The notes beneath the pieces were generated by a model. It ran no database searches. It saw only the letters and a list, made by a program, of their open reading frames with translations, and had not been told where the DNA came from. A DNA stretch of 64,000 bases, taken from positions 1 to 64,000 of the forward strand of contig JAUJYN010000013.1 of assembly GCA_030737835.1 (NCBI GenBank). The letters are read 5' to 3'. How positions within the stretch are numbered: position 1 is the first letter of the stretch; each line of letters begins with the position of its first letter. This DNA comes from Acorus gramineus. Taxonomy: Eukaryota > Streptophyta > Magnoliopsida > Acorales > Acoraceae. The position numbers and the translations under genes are program-made. Shown here piece after piece: positions 11,591 through 23,522 of the stretch.

Positions 11591-14500
11591 TGTTATGCCT
11601 GTGTTATTTGGAGCCTTACTTTTTTAGATCGGAGTCGCTAAAATTTTAGCTTTTAGCTAACTGCGGGAGTTCGAGTACTCTGATTGAAAATCTAACTATA
11701 TATTATGGGTCCTGGTACCGTTTTGTACTACCCATAAAAATTTCATAAAATTCCGGTAATGTTTTAAAAAATATGCAGTTCCGAACTGTATCCGAATTTT
11801 GAGAGTTCCTGGTTTGGTTGGTCAAATAGTGTTAGATATTTTGGTGAATATGGCGACCTTTGGTAACCTCACCCCCCCTTTCTTAAGGGTTAAGCAACCT
11901 TTGGTTATTTTATAGTGTTAGAGGGTGAGAATAGGCTTAAGTTCACCCCCCCTTTCTTTCCTTCTCATCAACCCCCCCCAAGAGAGAAATCCCTCACTCT
12001 CTCAGTCTCTTTAACTCTCGTCTCTCCCTCTTCCTCTCTGTTTTTGTGTGTGTGTGTGTGTGTGCTGTTAAAGAAGGAAAAGAAGAAGAAGAAGCACAAG
12101 AGAGAGTGAAAAAGGGTGAGTGTGTGTTGTTGTTGTTGTTGTTGTTGTTGTTTCTCTTCTCTCTATCTCCCTCTCATGCCCCCTTTACACCCCTGTTTTC
12201 AGCCATGAAGGGCTTGGGCTTGAGGAGATGCTGATGAAGTGGTGGTAGTGGTTGAGGTGGTCGTGGATGTGTCGAGAACCCCGTATCTCCCCATTTCCCT
12301 CCCCCTCTTTCGATAAGGCAAATCTCTGTCTTGTAAAGATATCAGTGAAACTAGTATTTAGAGGCATATTTTTAGGATTGTGTTGTCATGTGATATGATC
12401 CTTCATGTGTCTAGATAGTATATATGAAATTTGGGTTTTCTGTGTTGTAAGTTAGAACATGTTTTGCATGGCCTGTCTAGCTTCGCGTGGTAATTGACCT
12501 GCTTTTGAAAATATTTTATTATGGGCCTGTAGAGGCAAAATTAAGTTATAATGTCTTCATGGATTATGATCCCAACATGTCAGAGAATGTGTCTTATTTA
12601 TTTTATAATTTTTCGATGTGCATTTGGTGCTGTGGAGATCAAATAGTAGGGCTAGTTGCAGCAGGTTTAGCAGTTTTGCTCGATTGTGTGTCAAGGAGTT
12701 GTTATGCATGTTGTGGAAAGTATCAGGAGTTAGGGTCTTCATGAAGTAGGCTTATATGTGTGTTAGGAGGTTCCATATTTTAATTGTGGATCATTGGTTG
12801 TGTTTTGCAGATCTTGTAGAACTGACGCGCGGCGATCCAGGTATTGGTGAGTGGTTCGATCCAACCCTTCGGGAAGCGTTGGATGCACGTAGTCATGTGT
12901 CGCTCATCCTTTGGACACCCTAATTATACTACATATTTAGATAAGTAGTATGGTCATGTCTAACCCACAATATGCTAGATATTTGCATGCTAAGTTTGTA
13001 TAGCTCGTATATTGCGTAGAACCCTTTTCTACCATATACTTGCCTATGTATCATATTCATGTGTGAATTATTATGTTTACATGCGCCCTTCATGTATGAG
13101 CATGTGTGATGTGTGTTTATATGAATGTTTAGAATATGCATGCCTTAGGTAGTCCCTTTTTATAGTACTACCTCCCTATGTTAGTAATATCTAGCATGTT
13201 TAAACTTGGGTTAATAATCGGGTGCATACTAAATATTCCCTAGTCATAACATTGGAGCACGTGGTATGGTTGTTGCACCCATCTTGTTGGGGCAAAGCTA
13301 TGACCATCTTCCAAAGAGGATGATACTTTCCCTCTCTCTCGCCCTCCCTCTTTGCATAAACTGAGTAAGTAGATGTGGTTCCTACTTGACTCAGGTCTGC
13401 ATTAGACTATCTGCATGCACCGGTTGGTGCACGAGATCGCGCTTAACCCTTCCATCTTAAGTTGGTGATACCCAACGCATATTAGGGTAATGCTTGTATG
13501 CTTGTGTGCTTGTATGCATATTATTTAGGCCATGCCTGGTATGTATGTTGTATATATATATATATATATATATATACTGTTTATGTTTTATCCATGATAG
13601 GGAGTATCCCTATAATTAATTGTTATGTTATCGTGCATGTAAGTTTATGTACATAACTATGATATAATTCTCCTGTAATGTATATGCGCATGTTAAAACT
13701 GATTAGGCTTATTTGAAATAGGCATGGGTACGACCCGCTGTCGGGTTGTACCTCATTAGTTAGAGAGCGAGTGATATAATCGCCACCCTGCATCTGAGAG
13801 ATGCACTTGAATGGAATTCAGGAGAATTCATTGTCATATTGGTTATGTTAAGCCGGTAGTTATGGCATTAAACTAGGTCTACCCATGTTAGGTGAGTATA
13901 TGAACCGCCTGTTGGGTTATGCATTAGGGCTTATCTCTGTGCGAGAGCAGAGGTGACTCCCTGCGTTTGATCGAAGCATCTCTATGGAAGTTCATGGGTA
14001 TTTTGATAGCATCGGTATGGGATTACCGAGGATAGTTGATTTTCCATAGGGTTCGCATTGCGAGCGCGAAGTCTTCCTCCCAATATCGTCGTGCACCGAA
14101 GCTGCCCAGCGTTGAAGCTATCCTTTGTAATGCCACCACTTGTAAGTCCTACCGATGCGCACTGCTGTACCCATCTGGCGGATGTACTGATTGTGGAAGG
14201 CCGATAGGTAGAGGCTATGCGGGAGAGGGCTACCGGACGATATTGCGAGCGTGGAATCATTCTCCCCTTCATCGGATCCGTGTTGAAGCTGCCCGACGTT
14301 GAAGCTGTCCTGACAGAGGGCTCCCACTTGTAGGTACTACCGATGCGTTCGACAGATGTACTGATCATGGGAGTATACCAGGTAGAGGCTACTCGAGAGA
14401 GGGCTACCGGATGGCAAAGGGTGTAGAGAAAAATGGTTCTCCCATTAGTCCTGTGTCACCCTTAGGGGTGAGGGTGAGGGTGAGGATGAGTTGAAGTCAC

Positions 14501-15246
14501 GTCGTCACGTGACTCTTATACCCATCGAGTATACTCTGGGTATGCTGCTCCTAACGCTTGAGGTATCAAAGTATATCTCCACCTCGTAGTGGATGGACTC
14601 GTTGTATTTTGTTAACTAGTAACACCATGTGTTATGGTTAACAGTTGTTCCTCCCCGAGTGTCCCAAAAGCCTCCCTCCGGGGAGTGAGGGCGAGGGCGA
14701 GGTTTGGTCGCGCCGTCGCATGACCTTGTTATTCTTTGGGTTTCTACCCATGTTTTTCCTTGAAAGGAAATTGCCTTAATATTAAATTGTTGTGATGGTG
14801 TTGGGTTTCCAACCACTCACTGAGCTTGTAGCTCACCCCTCGCGTACTGCTTCTTTTTCAGGGGTAGTGTTGGGCATGGAGCTGGAGCTTCCCTGTGGCG
14901 TTGTCTTGCGTGCGTGGAGCGTTCCGTTCGACGGTTGGCGAGTGCGAGGCTGTCAGCAGTCCTAGAGTCATGTATTTGTTAATCGTGCGTGTTTCACATG
15001 ATGTATTTTATTTGGATTAAGTTGGCCCTCACAGGACAATGATTGTGTATTCGAGTCTGTAATAATGTTTTTGGTTTACAAACTTATTGATATTCTTATA
15101 CTTCCACATTTTAGTTGAACTATCGGTTATCATTGTTTTGCCAGCTTTGTGTGTTATTTATTGGAGTCGTTGTTGACCTCTTGTACTTGATAGCTGATAA
15201 TTTATATATTGCCACGTCTCACAGATGGTCGCCCTGGGGTGCGACA
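11591..15246 (+). repeat. 5' LTR of element X (3,656 bp)
   Basis: Starts TGTTATGCCTG, ends GGTGCGACA. The U3 carries a CT-rich tract and a (TG)n/(TTG)n microsatellite at 12047-12154. A donor site that is GGTAAG in sister LTRs reads CGATAAGG here (about 12310-12316), so intron 1 may be dead in this copy. The acceptor TTTTGCAG is at 12803-12810, followed by a 36-nt block to 12846 and GTGAGT at 12847. A TTCTTTTTCAG acceptor is at 14851-14861. Intron 1 space here lacks the GC-rich block of other copies. GAGGGTGAGGGTGAGGATG (G-rich) lies near 14470. Confidence 0.8.
13551..13576. repeat. (TA)13 microsatellite
   Basis: Uninterrupted TA dinucleotides inside the 5' LTR of element X; the sister LTR (16129-25221) lacks it. 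Confidence 0.95.
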
Positions 15247-16128
15247 AAAGTTTTTATTAGAGCCTGGTCCTGTCAGAGCCTAAGTCTAGTCGTATAGATG
15301 AGTCGTAGGATTGTCATCCGAGTGCTCTGGTTAAGTTTATCTTAGGTTGCTGACATGCCTCTTGCATCTGTAGACGTGGGCGTGGCCACCCCTGGACCCC
15401 CCCTTAAGTTGTCGACTGGGTTGACTGAATAGGGTCAGTTGTTGGGTCCCTTGTTGTGGGATTAAGGCTTGGGCAGGAACTTCTATCCCACTAGTATGGT
15501 AGTGATGAATTGGTTGCAATTTCTAAGGCATGGATCACGTCTCGATAAATGGAGCTTCATTCCCGTGCATCGGTATTGCTGGTAACCATGGAGTTCGCAT
15601 ACGACACCAGCTTCTAGTTTTGAGGATGTGTCATTTTTATCATTAATGGGCGATGTCTTCTTCTGTTTTCCTGATCGGGAATAAGGGGCCATTGTTGAGA
15701 CCCGGTCTAGGGTGCTCCGTGTTCATTGTTTGATTGTGGGGATATCCTATATCGGGACCTCATGGTGCCCTCCCAAGGGGTTTTTTTTCCCCAGTCAGGG
15801 AATATCTTTGAAACATCTATTTGCTTATTGATTTTTCCTATCACTTGGATGGTGCTGTAGCAAGTGGTGATGCGTACGATCGGATTGGGTGCGTCCTCTT
15901 GTAGCTTGGTGGGTGATCCCTTATGGACTGGGTTCCATAGCCACATATGGAGTCACTTTGATATATCATCGTGCGTTGATGATACCCGGTAGAGGCCAGA
16001 GCCCTATGAGGTGCTCTCAGATACTATGCTTGTTGGTGCGCCCATATGGCGGAGATAGTGGGCATGGGAGGCTACCAGGTAGAGGCCACGCCGGGAGAGT
16101 ACTACCGAATGATGTCGAGAGCGTGGAC
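15247..16128 (+). pseudogene. Element X: decayed primer site, gag start and captured LTR module
   Basis: After the LTR end, TTTTATTAGAGCCTGG stands where TGGTATCAGAGCC is expected, and the phrase CTGTCAGAGCC is shared with elements Y and C. ATGCCTCTTGCATCTGTAGA at 15355 matches the gag start of Y (34674) but soon meets stops. From 15690 the recurring LTR module (CTAGGGTGCTCCGTGTTC...TATATCGGGACCTCA) and pieces like GGCTACCAGGTAGAGGCCA occur, as in the internal regions of Y and C. This indicates that LTR-derived DNA sits between gag and pol in all three elements. Confidence 0.6.
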
Positions 16129-19100
16129 TGTTATGCCTGTGTCATTTGGAGCGCTCTGATTGAAAATTTGGGTACATAATTTTTTTCCCTCCTAGAAGTT
16201 ATGTATTTCCAATTTGGTATTTGGATTTGATTTTATTAAAATCCAAGATGTAGAGGTTTAAATATGATTTTATTATGAGATGCTCAGTTTTAAGTTAGCT
16301 TTCGTGCAAAAGTGGAATTAGATTAACTGGACTCATGTAATAAAAGTTATGGGTATTTTTCCAGGAATACCGCGGGGATGAAAAATTCTGGCAGCAGCCC
16401 TGTTCAATGTTTATCTCACATTTCGGAATAGCTGGAGAGATATTTGATCCTGGCATAAACATGAAAGTTGTAGATAATCTTCTTGGCTTTCCAACGGACT
16501 TTGAATTATGCAATTCGGAGCTATATTGAGGAAGTTATGGCTGTTCTAGTGAAGCATGCTCAGAATTTCTAGTCAAGGATAAATTGGTCATTTCTATCCC
16601 TCTTTTAGATATTTATGTGCCCAAAATATCTCTCTCTCTCTCCCTCCCACTTCCCATGTCAGTTTCTTGGCTCTCTCTTCTCTCTTTTCACCCCCCCCAA
16701 GTGTTTGTGTTAATGTCACAAAGAGAAGAGAAGGAGAAGGTGAAGGAAGAAGTGAAAACTTTGTGTAGGTGTTGTTGTTATTGATTCTCCTCTCTCAAGC
16801 ACCTTTTCATGACCATTCCCCCCCCCGCTGATTTGCAGCCAAGAAGGGCTGGTGAGAGGCTGAAGAGGTGGTGGTGGTGGTTGAAATGGCTGTGGGCGCG
16901 TCGAGAGCCCCGCATCTCCCCCTTTCCCTTTCCCTCTTTTGGTAAGTCCTCTTCCCCTTCTTTTTGATTTTTAGGGCTGTTGGGATGGTTGGGGAGGTCA
17001 TGCATGCTAGGTAGAGGAGTTAGAGTGTGTGTGAGGAATTGGGGAGGGTTAAAAAAAGGTAAAGGTAGGCTGGGCGCGCGCAGGGGGCTGTTTGCGCGAA
17101 TGCGCGCGCAGGCGCCCGCGCAGGAGGGCGCTGGCAGGCGGGTGCCCAGACACGCGCGGGCGCGCGGGTGCGTGCGGGCGCGCGCGCGCATGCATGCGCG
17201 TGCGTGCGCGTGCTGGGGCATGCGCGGGGCTGCCCAGGGTCTCGGGTAGGTGCAGGGGCACCCGGGCATGCATGCGTACACGCGTGCTTGCATGCGTGTG
17301 AGCCCGTATGCGTGCATGTCTAAGTCTTTGGTATTTCTATTGATTTCTAAGTGCTAAATTGTGATGTTACTCACCAAACTTGATGCCCCTACCTTGCAGA
17401 TCTCGTCGGATGGGATGCGCGAGGTCCCGGGTTGTATAGTGAGTGGTTCGATCCAATTCCCCCCCCCTCTTGGGATGCGCTCGACGCGCGTAGACGCGCG
17501 TCGCGCATCGATGGGCCCCTTAAGCTATATTATGTAGATATCTTGCATGCTAGGCTTATATACATGTATTGTATTCATGTATGAATGATTGTGTTGCATG
17601 AGCCCCTCTAGTATGGGCATGTATGTTGTAAATGTGTATGGATGTATAGAATATGGCATGTCTTAGGTAGTATTGTAATACTACTCCCATATTAATGGGA
17701 ATATACAATATGAACAAGTCTGGGTTAATAACGGGCACCTACCTAATATTCCCTTGCGATAAGACTCGAGGGCGTGGTATAGCTATTGCGCTCATGCTAA
17801 TGGGGCAAAGCTATGACCAGCTGCATGAGATGATGATCTCTCTCGCCCTCTCCCTCTGAACGAACTGAGTAAGTAGATGCGATTTCCTACTCGACTCAGG
17901 TTCGTTTGGAATATTGGCATGCACCTGTTAGTGCGCGAGATCGCGCTTGACCCTTTCTTTTAAGTTGGCGATATCCAATGGATATTAGGGCATATTTTAT
18001 ATGCTTATGTGATTAATGACCATGTATGCATGTTGTATGATTTATTATGATGTAAATATATGATTAGGGAGTATCCCTATGATTAATTGATATGTGATCG
18101 TGCATATGGTTCATGCACACAACTAAGATTAAATTCTCCTCTAAAATATATGCGCATGTTAAAACTAATTAGGCCTATCTGAAATAGGCGTGGGTATGAC
18201 CCGCTGTCAGGTTGTACCTTATTAGTTAGAGCGCTAGCGATGAAATCGCCCGTGCATCCGAGCGATGCACTCGTTTGGAATTCAGGAGGATTCGTTATCT
18301 TAACGATTTGTTAAGCCGGTAGTTGGGGCGTGTCACCCCCTTTGTGTCTGAGCGACGCAACGGTGTGGGAGTACAGTAGTATTCTATATCTCGATAAGTG
18401 ATTATCGAGAGTAGTTGTTTGCCATTGGGTTCGCTTGCGAACATGGAATGCTTACTCCCAGTGTCGTCCGTGTTGATTACAGCTGATAGAGGGCTCCCAT
18501 CCGTAGGTACCACCGATGCATTCGGGAGTGTACTGATCGTGGGAGTATACCAGGTAGAGGCTACCCGGGGGAGGGTTAACAAATGATATTGCAGAGTAGT
18601 TATTTTCCATTGGGTTCGCTTTGCGAACATGGAATGTTTACTCCCAATGTCGTCCGTGTTGAGGGGGCCCGGGTTGTAGCTGTCCTGACAGAGGGCTCCC
18701 ATCCATAGGTACCACCGATGCATTCGGGAGCGTACTGATCGTGGGAGTATACCAGGTAGAGGCTACCCGGGAGAGGGTTAACGAATGATATTGCGAGCGT
18801 GGGATCGTTCTCCCCTTCGTTGGATCCGATGTAGGGACTCCCCGGCGATTACAGCTGTCCTGACAGAGGGCTCCCATCCGTAGGTACCACCGACGCGTTC
18901 GGAAGCGTACTGATCATGGGAGTATACTAGGTAGAGGCTACGCGGGGGAAAGGGCTACTGGTGGACCAAGGGTGTAGAGCAGTCTAAGTCTCTTCCAAAA
19001 GTCCTATGTCACCTCTAGGGGGTGAGGGTGAGGTGAAGACACATCGCCGCGTGACCCATTCGTTGTTCGTCCGTTCCCATAGTTGTTGGGTCCGGTTGTG

Positions 19101-19436
19101 TATCGATGTTGAAAGACATCGTGGGTCAGTTATCTCGATGTAGATGATCCAGTAGTGTTGTGTAGACCAGTAATGTTATAATTGTGTCACTTTTAACCTG
19201 CTGGTAACCGTTGGAGCATTCTGGCAGTTTTTCATTTTTTTTCGGTTTTCGATCGGTACCGCTAGTTTTTGGACTGTTAGCTATCGTCCTGAGTTAGAGG
19301 ACTCCGATTGGGAATCTAACTGCATATTTGGTGTCCTGGTGCCATTTTAAGCCTCTCACGAAGATTTCATCGAATTCCGGTAATGTTCCCAAAATTTCGC
19401 AGTTCCAGGGCGTATCTGGGTTTTTAAGTGACTTGG

Positions 19437-19445
19437 TATAAATAG
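19437..19445 (+). promoter_or_regulatory. TATA box of family C LTR
   Basis: TATAAATAG about 263 bp into the LTR; equivalents are 39861-39868 (TATATAAG) in the plus fragment and 48261-48268 (minus) in the C element. A CT-rich leader follows at the expected distance, so this is the likely retrotransposon promoter. Confidence 0.7.
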
Positions 19446-19643
19446 TGGGTGAGAAAATATCTTTTGCCACTATTCATCATCCCTACCAAATCTCTCTCTC
19501 TCCTCCCTCTCTCTTTTTCTCCCATTTGAAGCCCTTAGAGCCCTCAAAGCTTAAAACCTAAAGCACAAGAAGAGTAGATCGGGTTCCGATCTACACCCCG
19601 GTGTCTTTAAATCCCGATTCCGGCGATCCTAGCCTCCCCATCC

Positions 19644-21616
19644 TGTTGGAATTATGTCTCGATCCGATGTATCACATCGGATGGCCATGATTAAACCATA
19701 TTAGGTTGGGCACCTAATAAGTAGAATATTATTTAAGATTTGATCTTAATTAATATTTAAAGTGAATCTCCTAAAATAGGAAACAATATTTGTTTGTTAA
19801 TTAAGAGAGTGAATATCTCCTAATTAATGGGAACAATATTTGTTTGTTAATTGAGAGATTACTTGGGAAGGAAGTTATTTATCTCTATAAATATCTTCTA
19901 GGGTTTCATGGCAAGGCAAGGCAATGTATACAATGTAGAGATCCTAAGGGAAGGTTGAGAGGGTTCTAAGAGAGGGTAACTCCATGAGAGAGTTTGTGAG
20001 TCTCTTAATGTATCTCAACTATCAAAGTGGATTCTCTGTTTTTTGCCCCGTGGATGTAGGCCTAGGCCGAACCACGTATATCTTGTGTTCTTCGCGTGAT
20101 GTGTTGTTTCGTTCTTGTGTTCGATCTCGTGTTTGTTGGTGGCTTCCGCGATAACCTTCCCAACAGTGGTATCAGAGCTCCAGGTTTCGACCTAGGAGGA
20201 CGAGATTTGAAAAACGAAGATTAATGGCGACACGGGTCGATGAATGCATACCATCGACGAATGTATTGTTGGAAACTCCAACAATGGTGTGTCGTACATG
20301 GTTTCATGCGAAGAAGAAGAAAGAAAAAAAAAATCATGCAAGGTTGCATGGAGCTTTCGGTGGTGGAAGAGGCATATCTATTCAGGTGTGCAATGATGAT
20401 ACCAATTTGTTGCGGGTCCAAGATCCACCGAGAAGCAGACGTGCAAAGACGCTCGGGGTGCAAAGTTCGCAGTGACACGCAGAGGCACGTGGGCGAATCA
20501 CGTGAAGCGTGGGTGCGGAGTTTGTACAGAAGAAGATGGAACAGTGCAACACGGTCTAAAGCGTTCTGAACCGGGTATGGGAGGAGCAGCCCCATGTGGT
20601 TTAGTTAAAAGAGCGAGTCCAGTCATCTCGCGAGCGCGTGTGTGGCATGTTCAAGGTGGAGGTAAGATCCAGATCTTCTTCGGAGATCCACAAGGAGCGT
20701 GGAATAGATGCATGTGAAATCAAGTCATAGCATTGACTTGAGGATGCGCGATTACTGAGTCCGACTCAGGGGTTGATCCATGATAAGGCGAGCGCAGGCT
20801 TATGGATCTAACAAAATTGGGCGGTGCAGACGTCCGGAGGAAGAAGTTCCTAAAATCCATTCAAGGTGGAGTTCTGCGGAGCGGGTCTAGTGCACAAAAA
20901 GACTCGTGATAGCGACTTGAAGGCTAGTGAGGCTCAAGGAAGTCGAAGACCACTTGATTGCAAGTGGAGGTGCATAGTTGCTCGCACGGTCGTGCTTCAA
21001 AGATGACATGGAGCAAGGTGGAGACATCAACAAAAAATCTTCTAAGGGGTTCGAGGAAGTCCGAGCTTATCGGATACGAGCCAAGGTGGAGATTTGTTGG
21101 AATTATGTCTCGATCCGATGTATCACATCGGATGGCCATGATTAAACCATATTAGGTTGGGCACCTAATAAGTAGAATATTATTTAAGATTTGATCTTAA
21201 TTAATATTTAAAGTGAATCTCCTAAAATAGGAAACAATATTTGTTTGTTAATTAAGACAGTGGATATCTCTTAATTAATGGGAACAATATTTGTTTGTTA
21301 ATTGAGAGATTACTTGGGAAGGAAGTTATTTATCTCTATAAATATCTTCTAGGGTTTCATGGCAAGGCTAGGCAATGTATACAATATAGAGATCCTAAGG
21401 GAAGGTTGAGAGGGTTCTAAGAGAGGGTAACTCTATGAGAGAGTTTGTGAGTCTCTTAATGTATCTCAACTATCAAAGTGGATTCTCTGTTTTTTGCCCC
21501 GTGGATGTAGGCCTAGGCCGAACCACGTATATCTTGTGTTCTTCGTGTGATGTGATGTTTCGTTCTTGTGTTCGATCTCGTGTTTGTTGGTGGCTTCCGC
21601 GATAAACTTCCCAACA
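19644..21616 (+). mobile_element. Non-autonomous Copia-type element (TRIM-like), complete
   Basis: Two 522-bp LTRs (19644-20165, 21095-21616; TGTTGGAATTATG ... CTTCCCAACA) differ at about nine positions by eye. The element is flanked by CATCC at 19639-19643 and 21617-21621. TGGTATCAGAGC at 20167-20178 is the initiator tRNA-Met primer site. The purine tract GCCAAGGTGGAGATT just before 21095 is of Copia type. The 929-bp interior has no gag or pol domain in any frame, so it depends on an autonomous partner. LTR similarity indicates a recent insertion; it is the innermost member of the nest. Confidence 0.92.
20166..21094 (+). other. Interior of the non-autonomous Copia element
   Basis: Starts with the primer site, then GTTTCGACCTAGGAGGACGA and an ATG at 20224 in TTAATGGCG context. 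The frames from here are 60-124 codons and show no gag, zinc knuckle, protease or polymerase motif. Only packaging and priming signals can be inferred. Confidence 0.7.
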
Positions 21617-21740
21617 CATCCACCCTCTCTTCTCCTCTGATCGGGGCTGTTTCGGAGGCCGAGTGAGATCCGGGCGGTGGAAGCCCTTGGGGAAAGGTTT
21701 CGGCGCGCGGAGAGCGTTCGGACTTCCCTTCCTCCCCTTG

Positions 21741-22873
21741 GTAAGCCCTATTTTCCCCTCTTTTCTTGTTTAGATGGATGTTAGGAGGTGGGAAATTGAG
21801 GTTGGGTGGTGGTCGGAGGCGGTGGGTGGCCGTCGGAGGGCTGGGGTGGTGGTTGGAGGCCGGGGGTGGCCGGTGGTGGTGAGTGGGTGCTCGGGTAGGG
21901 GAGCTAGGCTGCTCGGGTAGATGAGGTGGCTGTCCCGGGAGCGCTGGCAGCAGGCGCAGCGGCGTGGGGCACCAGGTGGTCGGGTGTGCGGGTGCGTGCA
22001 CGCGGCGTGCGCTCGGGTGGTGCTGTAGGCGCTGGGCGTGCTGGTCGAGTGGCTGGTGCTGGGCGAGCAGGCGCGCGTGCTGTGCGCAGGCGTGTGGGGC
22101 GTGCTGTGCGCAGGCGTGCTAGGCGCGCTGGGGGGGGAGCTAGCCGGGTAGGCAGGGAGCAGGCGCACCAGTTTGCTGGGCGCGTGCGCGCGGGTGCGCG
22201 CGCGGGCGTGCGCTCGGGGGGTGCGGGGGGAGGCGTGTGGCAGGGAGTTCTGTGCTCGGGTGCCAGGCGGACAGTGCTCGGGTGAGTAGGCGAACAGGGC
22301 TCGGGCCACTCGGCGACGCGCGCAGGCAGGCAGCGCGGGCAGCAGCGCGCGCAGACTGGCAGGCGCGCTGGGTGCGTGCTGTGCGGGCGTGCGCGTGGGC
22401 CGGGTCCTGGGAGTGATGGCCGTGGGCAGGCGTGCGCGCGGTGCAGTGGGTGCGAGCGGGTGGCGCGCGCGTGGTGCGCACGGGTAGAGGTTGGTAGGTG
22501 CGTGCAGAGTGCGTGCGGATGGGGGCTGGAGGTGCGCGCGGGGCGTGCGGGGTGCTCGCGGGCCAGCGAGGGCGTGCGCGGTGTGCGCGGGCGACTGCGC
22601 TGGGGCGCAGGGGGCGCGGTGCACCCGGGAGGCTCGGCGACGTGTCCAGGCGGCGGGCAGGGGCCCGGCGGGGCGCGGGGTGCGTGGGCTGAGACGCGGC
22701 GGTGTACCCGAGCGGTCGAGTGGCCGTGCGGGTGGTTGCCGGGATGCTCGGGCTAGCGTGCGTGCGGGTCGTATGCACGTTTGCCCGAGTGTTAGGAGTT
22801 TAGTTGTGGGTTTATGTATGTTCTTGTAGTATTTGTGGATTTTAACTCACCATATTGAATGTCTGTCTTGCAG
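21741..22873 (+). repeat. GC-rich minisatellite-like block inside putative LTR intron 1 (family C solo LTR)
   Basis: Between GGTAAGCCC (donor-like) and TCTTGCAG (acceptor-like) lies about 1.1 kb, of which 21920-22780 is extremely rich in GCGCGCG, GTGCGCGC and GGGCGTGCGC words with imperfect tandem repeats. Equivalent blocks are at 17070-17300, 32220-32720, 37270-38085, 40210-41340 and 46700-47880 (minus). Long open frames on both strands here (Ala/Arg/Pro-only) are composition artefacts. Confidence 0.75.
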
Positions 22874-23250
22874 ATCTAGACGGACGGTCGCGCGACGACC
22901 CAGATACCAGTGAGTGGGACAATCCAACCCAGTAGAGAGGCGTTATACGCACTTGGGCGTATACCGACCTCTCCTGGGGCGTCATGGATGTATATTAACC
23001 TGTAGTAATATGTAATCCATGCTTGCATGATTTAAATGTAGAATGCATGCTACCCTAGACTTGTATGTTAGGGACTTGCACCCTTAGGATATGTGTATGA
23101 GCCATGCACCATGTCCCCTGTGTTTCATGCTAGGAAACCTCGGCCTATGCATGCGTCCTACTAGTTTATTTACTAAATTAAATGCTAGTGTATGTTAAAT
23201 CGCATGCCTTAGATAATATTATCGGGAGGAGCCTTGCGAGGTCAACATTG

Positions 23251-23522
23251 AGACCCGTGTTAGGGTACTTCGTGTTCCTTGTTTGGTTGTCGGGATGTCC
23301 TGTATCGGGACCTCATGCTGCCCTCCCAAGGTTCTCGTCCCAATAATATTACATCTCTAGTTGATAATTAAGGATTTACCCATGGTACGATTATTAGCAT
23401 ATTAGCGAATATTATAGGGGAGGGGCCTTGCGAGGACAGCGGTGAGACCCGGGTTAGGGTACTCCGTGTTCCTTGTTTGGTTGTCGGGGTATCCTATATC
23501 GGGAACTCACGCCGCCCTCCCG
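23251..23522 (+). repeat. Two copies of the recurring LTR module
   Basis: Each copy reads GAGACCCG(T/G)GTTAGGGTAC then CCGTGTTCCTTGTTTGG, a TATCGGGA core and GCCCTCCC. Further copies in the window begin near 15693, 33199, 33424, 35607, 38558, 38787, 41818 and 41999 on plus, and 42746-42836, 45975-46050 and 46160-46236 on minus. Unit length is about 80-90 bp. Function unknown. Confidence 0.8.

Noticed and set aside
20224..20595. Possible gag of the small Copia element
   Set aside because: Frames of 60-124 codons on both strands without gag or zinc-knuckle motifs; the element is better called non-autonomous.
23251..23522. CRISPR-like spaced repeats
   Set aside because: Plant retrotransposon context, irregular spacing and units of 80-90 bp; no CRISPR features.
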